A DNA stretch of 64,000 bases, from assembly GCF_000179595.2 (NCBI RefSeq), contig NZ_JH556651.1, positions 182,510 through 246,509 on the forward strand, in the 5' to 3' direction. A model generated the notes under the pieces. The model worked only from the letters and a program-made list of their open reading frames with translations, had not been told where the DNA came from and searched no databases. A program made the position numbers and the translations under genes. The stretch is from Acetivibrio cellulolyticus CD2. GTDB taxonomy: Bacteria; Bacillota; Clostridia; Acetivibrionales; Acetivibrionaceae. Shown here piece after piece: positions 1 through 8,851 of this stretch (position 1 is the first letter of the stretch; the number at the start of each line of letters is the position of its first letter).

Positions 1-171
1 AATATCTGACTTATTTGCTGGAAACGCTTCCAAATGTAGATGTCAAAGATCAGAGTGTGCTGGATTCCTTAATGCCTTGGTCGGATGATTTGCCTGAATC
101 CTGCAGACTTAATAATAAGATTTTACAACAGAAGGAGTAGTAATTGTAGACGGGTTGTATTTTACGCTTAC
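1..171 (+). mobile_element. Right end of an IS66-family insertion sequence
   Basis: The 3' end of an IS66 transposase reading frame is followed 25 bases later by CGCTTAC (165-171), the reverse complement of the GTAAGCG end typical of IS66-family terminal inverted repeats. The element enters from outside the window, so the other end and the 8-bp target duplication cannot be checked. The boundary at 171 rests on the terminal heptamer only. Confidence 0.7.
3..140 (+). CDS. IS66 transposase (TnpC), C-terminal fragment
   Basis: The reading frame is open from the left edge and ends in TAG at 138-140. It encodes about 45 residues with the IS66 C-terminal signature: [10 protein letters not shown], then [13 protein letters not shown]. 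Transposases of this family catalyse DDE-type transposition. Only the tail lies in the window, so integrity of the gene is unknown. Confidence 0.8.
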   Translation, partial: YLTYLLETLPNVDVKDQSVLDSLMPWSDDLPESCRLNNKILQQKE

Positions 172-194
172 GTTTGAAAAGGAGTGGGGTTTTT

Positions 195-251
195 ATGAAG
201 AAGCACTGGTTTATAGCCCTAAAACACAAACTTGCTATTTATGACCCATAA
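195..251 (+). other. Possible 18-codon ORF just outside the IS66 end
   Basis: ATG at 195 is preceded by AAGGAG (about 180-185) and opens an 18-codon frame beginning MKKHWFIALK. It may be the truncated start of a gene disrupted by past rearrangement next to the IS66 end, since strong ribosome sites rarely precede such short frames. No function can be assigned. Confidence 0.2.
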
Positions 252-345
252 CTAGGTATTTATACACTTCCTGATATGAATAAAATTTGAAAAGAAAATC
301 CGAGGGGCACAGAAATTGATAAGAGAAATTAAGGAGGTGCTGTTA

Positions 346-810
346 TTGACTCAAAAGGTTGAAAAATCATTAAGTAAACTAATCGGCCTAATAATTAAAA
401 AATTAGAATCTGGAATTGATGTTAATGATTCTAAGGAATTAAGAGATGCCCTTAGTCTTTTAGAAACTTTAATTTCGGTGGAACTTAGGAAAAAATACAA
501 CGAATGGGCATATGAAAGTCTAGATGGAATATATGTCGGACAAATAACAATGACAGGCAAGAACCAAATCAGCATTATTGGGATGTGTGTCTTGATATCA
601 GACCAAAGTTATATACCTATTTATGTTCATACTAGAATTTCAGATTCATCGGATGAAATAGATTGGATGGACTGTAAATTAGCCGAATACGGAGGAAACG
701 GAATAATAAAGATACCTCGCAATTCTAACCAATGGAATAAGCAGATGTATGCTTTAGATGTAAATAAAATTAATTGGCATTACTCGATAAGTTATGGAAA
801 AGAAATTTAA
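346..810 (+). CDS. Hypothetical protein, 154 aa
   Basis: I start it at TTG 346, because AAGGAGG (331-337) lies 8 bases upstream; a TTG at 316 has no ribosome site. The product has an N-terminal helical, lysine-rich part (about residues 1-60) and a C-terminal mixed region rich in Trp, Tyr and Asp. No signal peptide or membrane segment is visible and I do not recognise a family. It stands alone in the accessory region beside the IS66 end. Confidence 0.55.
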   Translation: MTQKVEKSLSKLIGLIIKKLESGIDVNDSKELRDALSLLETLISVELRKKYNEWAYESLDGIYVGQITMTGKNQISIIGMCVLISDQSYIPIYVHTRISDSSDEIDWMDCKLAEYGGNGIIKIPRNSNQWNKQMYALDVNKINWHYSISYGKEI

Positions 811-886
811 ATTGAGTTATAGATATTTTGAACATATTTTCTGTTTTGTACATATCCCATTTTAATATTAATCAGTAAGGTGATTT

Positions 887-1285
887 ATGGAACAATATAA
901 AAATACATGGTTTATTTATCGTTGGTTTTACGAAAATGGTGAAGATTTAATCCATCCTGAAGATTTGAAACGGTTTAAGGAAAGGTTTCGATGTCATGGA
1001 AACTGCCTGTTTTTCTGTGTAGGTGCAGATAAAGAATATATTATTTTCAAATATAAAGAAGAGTTGTTCAGAGTTAAACCAAATTTATATAAAAGGGTAG
1101 GAATGCCTATATATTCATATGGAGAGCATTTAAAATTAAAGAAATATCCAGATGCTATATGCGAAGTTGATGATATTAGGTGGCATTCAGATAGGTATGA
1201 ACCATTTTATACCCTTATTGTAGATGGTAAAAAGAAATCTAAAAGTTATTATGAGGATGAATTTTTATTAGAAGTGAATATCTGA
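887..1285 (+). CDS. Hypothetical protein, 132 aa
   Basis: ATG 887 follows AAGGTG (877-882). The protein is soluble-looking, aromatic-rich and strongly basic. It reads like a small beta-rich domain (repeated Tyr/Lys strands after residue 40) but no catalytic motif or known family is evident. It is separated from its neighbours by AT-rich spacers, so no operon is implied. Confidence 0.5.
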   Translation: MEQYKNTWFIYRWFYENGEDLIHPEDLKRFKERFRCHGNCLFFCVGADKEYIIFKYKEELFRVKPNLYKRVGMPIYSYGEHLKLKKYPDAICEVDDIRWHSDRYEPFYTLIVDGKKKSKSYYEDEFLLEVNI

Positions 1286-1706
1286 CAATCACAATACCCC
1301 AAAATATTAAAGTGGTTGTTGTATGCGAAATGCGAAAATACATTGAAGCCCTTGAACTAGAATTAGAGTTTACGTGCGGCAATTCAGAAATCCTAAATGA
1401 TATTTCTGAATCAAAAAGTTTACTTTTTAGATTGGTATTGACAAAGGACCATGAGAAAAGAAAAGTGGCCCTCAAAAATACCTTTCAATTTAGTACCTTG
1501 ATATTTAAAAAAATATTTATTGTGAATTGAAAGCTGTGATTGTATAATGTTCACAATACATTAGTTAACTGCTGAACGTCAATGAATAAAGGCATTAGGG
1601 GTGGTGTCATTTTATGCAGCATTATTAAGCTGTAAAGGTGCACCAGAGTGGAGCACTTTTACGATAGCGATTCCATATATAAAAATAAGGCTGAAAGGAA
1701 GATTAT
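1286..1706 (+). other. Intergenic stretch with a weak ORF and one hairpin
   Basis: A 72-codon frame at 1312-1530 lacks a ribosome site and recognisable content, so I do not call it a gene. At 1632-1662 there is an inverted repeat (GTAAAGGTGC / GCACTTTTAC, 11-base loop) without a T tract. It could be a cryptic terminator or part of the leader of the acetyltransferase gene at 1707. Confidence 0.35.
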
Positions 1707-2141
1707 ATGATTAAGAAATTTGATGTAAATGATTTAGATAAATGTGCAAAAATTATGATGTTAGTTTATAACAATGAATATTGGCAGTGCCAATGGTCGC
1801 TGGAAACGGCAAAGGCCTATTTGATGGATTATGTGGAAGGTAAAAAATTTATTGGTTATACACTGTGGATAGATAATGTCATCAAAGGAGCCATATTCTG
1901 TCATGAAAAAATATGGTGGAATAACAATGAAATTTTTATCGATGAAATGTTTGTATCACCAGAGATTCAAAGACAAGGTTATGGAACTGAACTTCTGAAT
2001 ATAATCGAAAATCATATTAAAGAGCATAACTTGGCGGGCTTTACACTATCAACTAACCGCTTTACTCCTGCTCCAAATTTCTACAGGAAAAATGGTTTTT
2101 CAGACGCCGAACATGTGCTTTTTATGTACAAAGAAATATGA
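1707..2141 (+). CDS. GNAT family N-acetyltransferase, 144 aa
   Basis: The acetyl-CoA binding signature RQGYGTELL (about residues 90-98, after the strand FIDEMFVSPEIQ) and the C-terminal FYRKNGF motif define a GNAT fold; such enzymes transfer acetyl groups from acetyl-CoA to amines. The length fits a single domain. ATG 1707 follows AAAGGAAG. It is the first of five GNAT-domain genes in a row. The substrate cannot be read from sequence; antibiotic or metabolite acetylation is possible. Confidence 0.8.
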   Translation: MIKKFDVNDLDKCAKIMMLVYNNEYWQCQWSLETAKAYLMDYVEGKKFIGYTLWIDNVIKGAIFCHEKIWWNNNEIFIDEMFVSPEIQRQGYGTELLNIIENHIKEHNLAGFTLSTNRFTPAPNFYRKNGFSDAEHVLFMYKEI

Positions 2142-2267
2142 TAAATTCTTGATATGAACTGTTTTTATCTATCTGAATTAATAAAAATCTAAAGGAATAA
2201 GTAATAAGTTTTACTAGATTTCATTAGATAAACTTCAAGATTTAATCGTTTTATAAGGAGGCAAAAT

Positions 2268-2810
2268 ATGATTTATTTTAAAACACAGCGGTTGGTATTC
2301 CGAGACTGGAAAGAACAAGACCTAAATGAATTTCGGATAATGAATAAGGATACAAGGGTAATGAAATATTTTGCTAAAACACTTATTGATGAGGAAACAG
2401 ATAGATTTTATAATATAATTCAAGATGAATTCAGAAATTACGGGTACGGTCTTTATGCGGTTGAAACAAGACATAATAATGGATTTATAGGTTTTATTGG
2501 GTTCCATTGGGCAAACTTCAATTCACAATTTACTCCTTGCATTGAAATAGGCTGGAGGCTTAAATATGAAGCATGGGGTAATGGGTTTGCAACAGAAGGA
2601 GCAAAGGCATGTTTAAAATATGGATTCGAAACATTAGAATTCAATAAAATATATAGTTTCACCTCGAAAATTAATCTTCAGTCTGAAAATGTAATGAAAA
2701 AAATTGGTATGGTAAAAGTTATGGAATTTGAGCATCCAAACATTATTGAAGACAGTCTTTTGAGAAAGCATGTTCTTTATGCTATTGAATTAAATCAGAT
2801 GAAGGTGTAA
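2268..2810 (+). CDS. GNAT acetyltransferase, RimJ/RimL-like, 180 aa
   Basis: The N-terminus (TQRLVFRDW, residues 6-14) and the acetyl-CoA loop (GNGFATEGAKACLKYGF, about 107-123) are typical of the RimJ/RimL branch, which acetylates protein N-termini or small amines. TAAGGAGG precedes ATG 2268. It is the second gene of the acetyltransferase run, separated by a 126-base spacer. Target unknown. Confidence 0.85.
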   Translation: MIYFKTQRLVFRDWKEQDLNEFRIMNKDTRVMKYFAKTLIDEETDRFYNIIQDEFRNYGYGLYAVETRHNNGFIGFIGFHWANFNSQFTPCIEIGWRLKYEAWGNGFATEGAKACLKYGFETLEFNKIYSFTSKINLQSENVMKKIGMVKVMEFEHPNIIEDSLLRKHVLYAIELNQMKV

Positions 2811-2873
2811 AAGAATAGAGAATTTGAAACTTGTTTGTTTTGACCTTGATGATTCACCATTAGGAGTTACACT

Positions 2874-3989
2874 ATGGAAATAGAATACTTTGATATTAAC
2901 AAGATAAATAATGACCAGTTTGACTTTGCAATAGTCTGTGCCGTTTATAAAGGCAAATGGGTTTTTGTAAAGCAAAGAAACAGGGATACATGGGATATGC
3001 CAGGTGGGCATAAAGAAGAAAATGAAGATGTCAATGTAACTGCCTCAAGGGAATTATATGAGGAAACTGGGACATTGGATCATGAAATTGAGCCACTATA
3101 TGATTACTCTGTCACTATTGGGGAAACAACTACCTATGGAAGGTTGTTTTATGCTAAAGTTATTAAAATAGGGTTTTTGCCTGAAAGTGAAATAAGTGAA
3201 GTGAGATTTTTTAAAATTGTACCAGATAATCTTACCTATCCAGAAATACAAAGAAGACTTCTTCAGGAAGTATTACAGTATCTAAGTAAAAAATCGGTAG
3301 ATATTTTAAAAAATGATAAGGTGAAAAATATCAATATCATCAACTTTATCCGAAATAATCAGATTTGTACTTTTGATATGCTCGGAGAGTCTGTTCTTGT
3401 AAGAGGAAGGAGCGATGAGGATTGGATTTATATCAGCAGCAAATCTTTCGACGAGTTCATTCAACTCCTTGAAGGGTTGGACGTAGAGGATAAATGCTTT
3501 GCAGCCATTGAGGAATGGATGCTTCCATATATAATTAACGGTAAAGAAATCATGTCTCAATTAACCAGTATTAAACTTGTTTATGACAAAAAGGCTCTTT
3601 TGCCGTTTGTAAAGGCCAATGTTGTCAGATTATCAATTTCCGATGCTCAATATGTATTTGACAACTCAATGTACAAAGAGTATATATCTGTTGAGTATAT
3701 AGAAGAACGGATTAATAGGGGCATTGGACTTGGCATCTGGGAAGATGGTAAATTGATAGCATGGGCGATTACCCATGATGACGGAGCCATTGGATTTCTT
3801 AATGTATTGGAAGAGTATAGAGAGAAAGGATATGGCTCGCAGATAACCGTTGCAATGATTAGGCAGTTGCTTGAATTGGATGAATTGCCTTTTGTACATA
3901 TTGAAGAAGAAAATAAGAGGTCTATGAACCTTGCTTTAAAAGTAGGATTTAAGAAGGATAGGCGGGTGCATTGGATTAAACTTAAGTAA
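2874..3989 (+). CDS. Nudix hydrolase-GNAT acetyltransferase fusion, 371 aa
   Basis: Residues 1 to about 145 form a Nudix domain with an intact box: G-x5-E-x7-REL-x-EE-x-G starting near residue 44. Nudix enzymes cleave nucleoside diphosphate-linked substrates. Residues about 150-371 carry a second region ending in a GNAT fold (EYREKGYGSQITVAMI loop, then NLALKVGFKK). The fusion is continuous with no frameshift. A joint role, such as modifying a nucleotide-activated compound, is inference. Neighbours are unlinked GNAT genes. Confidence 0.85.
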   Translation: MEIEYFDINKINNDQFDFAIVCAVYKGKWVFVKQRNRDTWDMPGGHKEENEDVNVTASRELYEETGTLDHEIEPLYDYSVTIGETTTYGRLFYAKVIKIGFLPESEISEVRFFKIVPDNLTYPEIQRRLLQEVLQYLSKKSVDILKNDKVKNINIINFIRNNQICTFDMLGESVLVRGRSDEDWIYISSKSFDEFIQLLEGLDVEDKCFAAIEEWMLPYIINGKEIMSQLTSIKLVYDKKALLPFVKANVVRLSISDAQYVFDNSMYKEYISVEYIEERINRGIGLGIWEDGKLIAWAITHDDGAIGFLNVLEEYREKGYGSQITVAMIRQLLELDELPFVHIEEENKRSMNLALKVGFKKDRRVHWIKLK

Positions 3990-4059
3990 TGTTGATTGAT
4001 ATATTAGCCACAAGCAAGACAAATCCTATATCAATAAATAAACTGAAAGGAAGTGTAAT

Positions 4060-4614
4060 ATGAAGAATTTAGGGACTGCGAGAATTGAAACTGACAGGTT
4101 GATTTTAAGACGATTTAATATGAATGATACAGAAGATATGTATAATAATTGGGCAAATGATGACAGAGTAACTAAGTTTCTTACATGGCCTACACATTCA
4201 AATGTTGATATAAGTAGAGAAGTTTTAAAATCCTGGATAAATGATTATTCTAATGAAAAATTTTATCAATGGTGTATTGAATTGAAAGAAGTTAATCAAG
4301 CGATAGGAAGCATATCAGTTGTTCATCTAAACGAGGAAGTAAACTCTGTTGAGATTGGTTATTGTATAGGGTATAACTATTGGAATAAAGGGATAACTTC
4401 AGAAGCATTGAAAGCAATTGTAAAATTCTTTTTTAATGATGTACAAGTAAACCGTATTGAGGCTCGACATGACACAAAAAATCCAAACTCAGGTAAAGTA
4501 ATGGCGAAGTGTGGACTAATTTATGAAGGTACGAGAATACAGGCAGATAAAAACAATACTGGAATATGTGATATTGCCTTGTATGGTTTGATTAATCCAT
4601 ATGCTAAATGCTAA
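4060..4614 (+). CDS. GNAT acetyltransferase, RimJ/RimL-like, 184 aa
   Basis: The start TARIETDRLILRRF is the classic RimJ/RimL entry, and YWNKGITSEALKAIVKFFF (about residues 107-125) is the acetyl-CoA binding helix. NSGKVMAKCGLIYEG provides the conserved C-terminal motif. AAGGAAG precedes ATG 4060. It overlaps the longer possible reading frame of the next gene but not that gene's preferred start. Substrate unknown. Confidence 0.85.
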   Translation: MKNLGTARIETDRLILRRFNMNDTEDMYNNWANDDRVTKFLTWPTHSNVDISREVLKSWINDYSNEKFYQWCIELKEVNQAIGSISVVHLNEEVNSVEIGYCIGYNYWNKGITSEALKAIVKFFFNDVQVNRIEARHDTKNPNSGKVMAKCGLIYEGTRIQADKNNTGICDIALYGLINPYAKC

Positions 4615-4727
4615 CATTCTTGAAAAGGACTCTTGCAACTAAATCAGAAGGAATTGAGCTTGTAGGAAACCATTTGGAGTGGCAGGGGTTAAATCTTTTG
4701 AAATTTGCCTTGATGGAGGAACAGATT

Positions 4728-5267
4728 ATGTTAAAATTGGTGAAACCAGATATTAAGTATAAAAATCAATATTTAGAAATGTTGGGTGAATGGAAAGGAA
4801 CAGGGGAGCAGCCTCAACCATGGGTATTACATGAAGATTATTCAGATTTTAATGCTATGGTGCAAAAATTTGAAAACTTATCTAAAGGAATAGATGTTCC
4901 GAATGGCTTTGTTCCGAGTTCAACATATTGGGCTTACGATGACGAATCAGGCAAAATCGTATGTGCTGTTAATATAAGACATTACCTGAACGATATGCTG
5001 ATTAAAGTTTGGGGTAATATAGGATATGGTATCAGACCCAGCGAAAGAAGAAAAGGATATGCTACAATTATTCTTAAACTAGCGTTAGAATGTTGTAAAA
5101 CCTTAAAGATGGAAAGAGTTTTATTGGGGTGCTATAAGGAAAATATTGCGTCTGCAAAGACTATATTGAAAAATGGCGGAGTTTTAGAAAATGAAGTCAT
5201 AGAAGAGAACTCTGGGAAATTAGTCCAGAGGTATTGGATAAATACTAAATCAATTCTTGATGAATAG
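4728..5267 (+). CDS. GNAT acetyltransferase, COG3981-like, 179 aa
   Basis: I start at ATG 4728 because GGAGGA (4715-4720) lies 7 bases upstream; the frame is open 40 codons further back, but that part has no ribosome site and may be a remnant. The acetyl-CoA loop is RPSERRKGYATIILKLAL and the C-terminal NGGVLENEV motif is present. This set resembles predicted acetyltransferases of COG3981. Fifth GNAT-domain protein of the run. Confidence 0.8.
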   Translation: MLKLVKPDIKYKNQYLEMLGEWKGTGEQPQPWVLHEDYSDFNAMVQKFENLSKGIDVPNGFVPSSTYWAYDDESGKIVCAVNIRHYLNDMLIKVWGNIGYGIRPSERRKGYATIILKLALECCKTLKMERVLLGCYKENIASAKTILKNGGVLENEVIEENSGKLVQRYWINTKSILDE

Positions 5268-5456
5268 GTAATTGAGAGATATATTGAAAACAATGTTAAG
5301 TCTATCGTTCTATGGACACTTCAGGATAATCCTTCAAGTTTTTTTTATGAGCGTTTAGGTGGAAGGATAGTTAGCAAGAGGATAATCAATAGGGGAGGAA
5401 AAGAACTCCTGCAAATTGCATACGCCTGGGAGGATATATTATATGCAAAAAATTGA
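5268..5456 (+). pseudogene. GNAT acetyltransferase, C-terminal fragment
   Basis: Translation from 5268 gives 62 residues with the GNAT tail FYERLGGRIVSKR followed by a conserved IAYAWEDI end. The acetyl-CoA loop and N-terminal half are missing and no start codon precedes it, so this is the tail of a lost sixth acetyltransferase. Its stop at 5454-5456 overlaps the start of the DUF2164 gene. Confidence 0.65.
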
Positions 5457-5679
5457 ATTGACAAAGGACCTAAAAATACAAGCCATAAATGAAATAAAAA
5501 AATACTTCTCGACAGAAAGAGATGAAAATATTGGTGATTTGTCGGCTGAATTATTTCTTGATTTTGTTACGGGTAAAATTGCTCCATTCTTTTATAATCA
5601 AGGTATACGGGATGCACACCAGTATATAAACGAAAGGCTGGAAGATTTGTTTGGCCTTGAAAAGAGTACTAATATATAG
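5443..5679 (+). CDS. DUF2164 family protein, 78 aa
   Basis: ATG 5443 is preceded by GGGAGG (5428-5433). The product (MQKIELTKDL start, then GDLSAELFLDFV and YNQGIRDA) matches the small DUF2164 family of unknown function found in Bacilli and Clostridia. It has no cysteines or membrane segment. It overlaps the tail of the GNAT fragment by 14 bases. Confidence 0.8.
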   Translation: MQKIELTKDLKIQAINEIKKYFSTERDENIGDLSAELFLDFVTGKIAPFFYNQGIRDAHQYINERLEDLFGLEKSTNI

Positions 5680-5767
5680 TACTAACAAGGTTGAAGAGAT
5701 TGTTGCACGAAATTTTTGAGAAAAGAATTCAAAACAGAATTTATGCGTGGGAAGGAAAAAGTCTGAC

Positions 5768-5995
5768 ATGGGAAATAGAGAGATAAAGATTGGAAAGAGG
5801 TACCGACACTTCAAAGGCAATGAACATCTTGTCTTATATGTTGCAAAGCATTCCGAGACTCTTGAAGAAATGGTTGTATACCAAGCCCTTTATGGAGAGC
5901 GTGGTATTTGGGTAAGGCCATTAGAAATGTTCATGGGTCAAAAAGAAGTTGATGGTGAGTTAATAAATCGGTTTAAAGAAATATCATTTATTTAG
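5768..5995 (+). CDS. DUF1653 family protein, 75 aa
   Basis: The core KRYRHFKGNEH, AKHSETLEEMVVYQALYG and WVRPLEMF is the full DUF1653 signature, a small beta-rich domain of unknown function. An upstream GTG at 5747 is in frame, but ATG 5768 gives the family-like N-terminus and follows AAGGA (5752-5756). It stands alone downstream of DUF2164. Confidence 0.8.
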   Translation: MGNREIKIGKRYRHFKGNEHLVLYVAKHSETLEEMVVYQALYGERGIWVRPLEMFMGQKEVDGELINRFKEISFI

Positions 5996-6094
5996 AACCT
6001 GATAAAAGCAGATAACAGATACTTTACATATGGGAACCTTTTTCTAAGATGAAAGTCTAACTAAAGAAAAAGCTATCATTTGGAGGAGTACAAT

Positions 6095-6721
6095 ATGAAA
6101 AGAAATCTAGTAATGATGATGTCCTTGTTAACTATATTCATTTTAATGATGGGCTGTAAAAGTGAAGATGTAAGAACTGTGCCGGAAAAAGAATATCCTG
6201 TAAAAAGTACAGAGGTTAGAACTTTGCCGAAAGGAGGAAAACCAGTAGAAAGTGCTGAAGAGCTTGGTAAAACTGAACAAGATATTAACAAGCAATTTGA
6301 ACTGAATCTATACTCAGATAATCAGATATATAAAACAACAGATAAAATCAAGATTTGGGCGACGCTCAAATATATTGGAAGTAATAATCAAATAAAAATA
6401 TGGCATAGCAACCCATATATAAGTTTTTCAATCACTGATGGTAAAGAATTTGACACTGGCAATCTATTTGATGATGTACTAACCTCTACTATTTTGGAAA
6501 AGGATAAACTCTATAAATTTGATTATGTCAAAAGTGGCGGTTATTCAGAAGATGATGCTAAGGCAGATTTTTGGAGGAAGTTTTATTCAGAAAAGGATTT
6601 ATATTTGCCAGAAGGAGAATATAAAGTAACTGTTGGTGGTGCATTCTCATATATGGAAGATACACAAAAGAGCAAAAGCAATTTATCTAAGGAATTGAAA
6701 ATTAAAGTAATTAAGCCTTAG
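6095..6721 (+). CDS. Lipoprotein of unknown function, 208 aa
   Basis: ATG 6095 follows GGAGGAG. A short basic start, a hydrophobic stretch and the lipobox LMMGC near residue 21 predict export and lipidation by Lgt (encoded at 44.5 kb). A linker with a repeated VRT-P-K pattern follows, then a beta-rich domain (about 65-205) resembling bacterial Ig-like folds. No enzyme motif is seen. Confidence 0.7.
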   Translation: MKRNLVMMMSLLTIFILMMGCKSEDVRTVPEKEYPVKSTEVRTLPKGGKPVESAEELGKTEQDINKQFELNLYSDNQIYKTTDKIKIWATLKYIGSNNQIKIWHSNPYISFSITDGKEFDTGNLFDDVLTSTILEKDKLYKFDYVKSGGYSEDDAKADFWRKFYSEKDLYLPEGEYKVTVGGAFSYMEDTQKSKSNLSKELKIKVIKP

Positions 6722-6788
6722 TGAATTAAGGAAGAGGTTGGATTTGATGTTTAGCAGAGAAGCTTTTGTATGTTGCTACTTTTAAAAA

Positions 6789-6814
6789 GTGTTATCCAGA
6801 ATTCTGGATAACAC
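6789..6814. terminator. 26-bp perfect palindrome between convergent genes
   Basis: GTGTTATCCAGAATT and its exact complement form a perfect 26-bp palindrome centred on AATT. It sits between the lipoprotein gene and the convergent radical SAM gene, which suggests a bidirectional terminator, although no long T tract follows. Confidence 0.45.
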
Positions 6815-6937
6815 CACTGTACGTAGAGTACGGTATATGGCGGTTCAATCAACTATGTTGAGTATGTCATTGATTCGTGAATTTTACAGCTACAACCAGT
6901 TATTTAACAACTCGATCACCTTGAAATATAAGGAAAT

Positions 6938-7900
6938 TTACACTTCAAACTCTGAATCAGCAAGTAACTTTTTTGCATCTTCTACTGTTAACCCTCTGTT
7001 ATTCTCCGTACTTGATATATTATCTCTCGGATTAGCTCCGACTTCAGCATATAACTGATTGACACCCGCAATCAAAGTCATTTGAGTTGTTTCATGTGCA
7101 TTCATAGCCCTGTGAGGCATAGTTACTAACCGTGTCACTGCAGCAATTTTAGTTAATTCTATGGATGAAATTTGTCCTTTTTCGAATAACGGGGTGCCTG
7201 GAACTGGAATTCTCCTCATAACAGCCATAACACCAACGTTATAGTCTCTGGCCCTTATCATTTCATCAACGATTTCATCGTAACTATGTTCCGGACCAAT
7301 AGGTTCAACACAATAATATAATTCCAAACCAGCTTTTTTTATGGCTTCCATTGTTGAAATTCTTACTTCTGGCACTATTGTTGTGTCGATGCCTTCTCTT
7401 AATCTCTTAATGTGATAAGCACCTGTAAATCCAACTTCTCTTAAATTTGATGCTGTTTCGAATTCGAAATCTCCAATATTTGCAACAAATCGCATCTGAT
7501 CTGGAAGAATTGATTTTATTTTTTTTGCCATTTCTAAATATTCATCTTTAGGGTAATCTGCCGTAGTCATTAAGAACAAATCATCCATCCCTTGCTTTAT
7601 CAAATGCCTAACCTCTTCCAAAACTGTATTTGGATCCTTCTTCCACGTTGATTCCATTGCATAATGATTTTTCCCTAATGAGCAGAATTTACAGTCAACA
7701 GAACAAGGTTCAGCATTTAAACCTATTTGAGCAAATACATAGCCTTTATTATTAAATTTCTCACGGGTCATTTGATTTGCTAACGACAATATCCTATAAA
7801 AGTCTTCTGAACTGGATGGTACGCTTAACAGTTCGAGTGCTTCTGTTTTTTGCAATAGATTACCATTCATGACATCATTTAAAATGCTATCTATAGACAT
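6938..7900 (-). CDS. Radical SAM protein, BioB/HydE-like, 320 aa
   Basis: The CxxxCxxC cluster motif (Cys66, Cys70, Cys73) binds the 4Fe-4S cluster that cleaves S-adenosylmethionine. The layout and the ending GVNQLYAEVGANPRDN resemble biotin synthase, and the set also includes HydE and methylornithine synthase. I start at ATG 7900 because GGAGG lies about 8 bases upstream; the TTG at 7915 lies inside that site. No bio genes are nearby and the real HydE is at 28.7 kb, so the substrate is unknown. Confidence 0.75.
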   Translation of the reverse strand: MSIDSILNDVMNGNLLQKTEALELLSVPSSSEDFYRILSLANQMTREKFNNKGYVFAQIGLNAEPCSVDCKFCSLGKNHYAMESTWKKDPNTVLEEVRHLIKQGMDDLFLMTTADYPKDEYLEMAKKIKSILPDQMRFVANIGDFEFETASNLREVGFTGAYHIKRLREGIDTTIVPEVRISTMEAIKKAGLELYYCVEPIGPEHSYDEIVDEMIRARDYNVGVMAVMRRIPVPGTPLFEKGQISSIELTKIAAVTRLVTMPHRAMNAHETTQMTLIAGVNQLYAEVGANPRDNISSTENNRGLTVEDAKKLLADSEFEV

Positions 7901-8030
7901 TTTGAATTCCTCCAATATTTTGATGTATCTGATTGTCTTCTTTTGGTTTTCTGTATTTTTTGACAGTACTTCTATAGGTGAAATGTTATACCTAAAGCAT
8001 CATTTTTGCTTCTAGCAGTTCCGATAACAA

Positions 8031-8420
8031 CTATTTGCTAGCTTCAGATTTTTTCTTGTTTTCTAAATAGTGTTTCTTCATACATTCAAAGCTTATATCA
8101 CTAATGTCATGTTCTATCTTGCATGAATCTTGATAGGCAGTCGCTTCATCAACACCAAGTACCATCAAAAAATTAGCAATAATAATATGTCGTTCATACA
8201 TACGTTCCGCGATTTTGCTACCTTTATCAGTCAACGTAATAAAACCGTTATCATCCATTTCAATAAACCCATTTTCGCGGAATTGCTTCATTACTACACT
8301 CACGGTGGGCTTAGAGAACCCTAAAGCATTACAAATATCAATAGAACGGACTTGCCCTCTCTTTTGTTTTTCCATCAGGATTGTTTCCAAATAATTTTCC
8401 GCCGATTCTTGAATTTTCAT
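8031..8420 (-). CDS. DtxR/MntR-family metal-dependent repressor, 129 aa
   Basis: The N-terminal winged helix (SAENYLETIL, then GFSKPTVSVVMKQF and EMDDNGFITLTDKG) is typical of DtxR/IdeR/MntR proteins, followed by the metal-binding dimerisation region (AERMYERHIIIANFL, ending near ECMKKH). It lacks the C-terminal SH3 domain, like MntR. The start is ATG 8420 after AAGGAG. It is divergent from feoAB, whose promoter carries two DtxR-like operators, so it probably represses ferrous iron uptake when metal is plentiful. Confidence 0.85.
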   Translation of the reverse strand: MKIQESAENYLETILMEKQKRGQVRSIDICNALGFSKPTVSVVMKQFRENGFIEMDDNGFITLTDKGSKIAERMYERHIIIANFLMVLGVDEATAYQDSCKIEHDISDISFECMKKHYLENKKKSEASK

Positions 8421-8530
8421 AAATAGCAACTCCTTCCTTAATGGTTATGTTATCCAACTTACTGAAATAATAGCATAAACTCCTGTGATTTTCAAGGAAG
8501 TCTAAAAAAGCTTATTATATTGAAATACTA

Positions 8531-8583
8531 TTGACATTGCAGTTAGGTTGTGCTAACCTGTAATTAGTTAGGTAAGACTAACT
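8531..8583 (+). promoter_or_regulatory. feo promoter with two DtxR-like operators
   Basis: TTGACA (8531-8536) is followed 17 bases later by TAACCT with an upstream TG (extended -10). Two inverted repeats overlay and follow it: GTTAGGT-x3-GCTAACCT (8542-8559) and AGTTAG-x6-CTAACT (8566-8583). Both resemble DtxR/IdeR boxes (TTAGG...CCTAA). The first covers the -10, so binding would block transcription. Confidence 0.75.
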
Positions 8584-8614
8584 GATTATGGTATATTATA
8601 AGGGGGTATCCAAA

Positions 8615-8851
8615 ATGACTCTTGATAGTCTTCCCATAGGAGAAACTGCTACAATTACCCATGTTGGAGGTGAAGGTCCACTCCGTTTGCGACTACTAGA
8701 TATGGGAATTATACCTAAAACGAAAATATATATTAGAAAAGTTGCGCCTTTAGGCGATCCGATAGAGATTCACATTAGAGGGTACGAATTGACCATTCGT
8801 AAGGATGATGCAAAAAAGATTGAGGTGGAAAGAGAGGGTGGTGCAGCATGA
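8615..8851 (+). CDS. feoA: Ferrous iron transport protein A
   Basis: A 78-residue SH3-like FeoA domain: LPIGETATITHV, LRLRLLDMGI and GYELTIRKDDA are all present. FeoA binds the cytoplasmic face of FeoB and supports Fe2+ uptake. ATG 8615 is chosen over ATG 8588 because GGGGG (8603-8607) lies 7 bases upstream. Its stop overlaps the feoB start by 4 bases, indicating translational coupling. Confidence 0.95.
   Translation: MTLDSLPIGETATITHVGGEGPLRLRLLDMGIIPKTKIYIRKVAPLGDPIEIHIRGYELTIRKDDAKKIEVEREGGAA

Noticed and set aside
1312-1530. 72-codon ORF on the plus strand
   Set aside because: No ribosome site, no recognisable family and composition like the surrounding AT-rich spacer.
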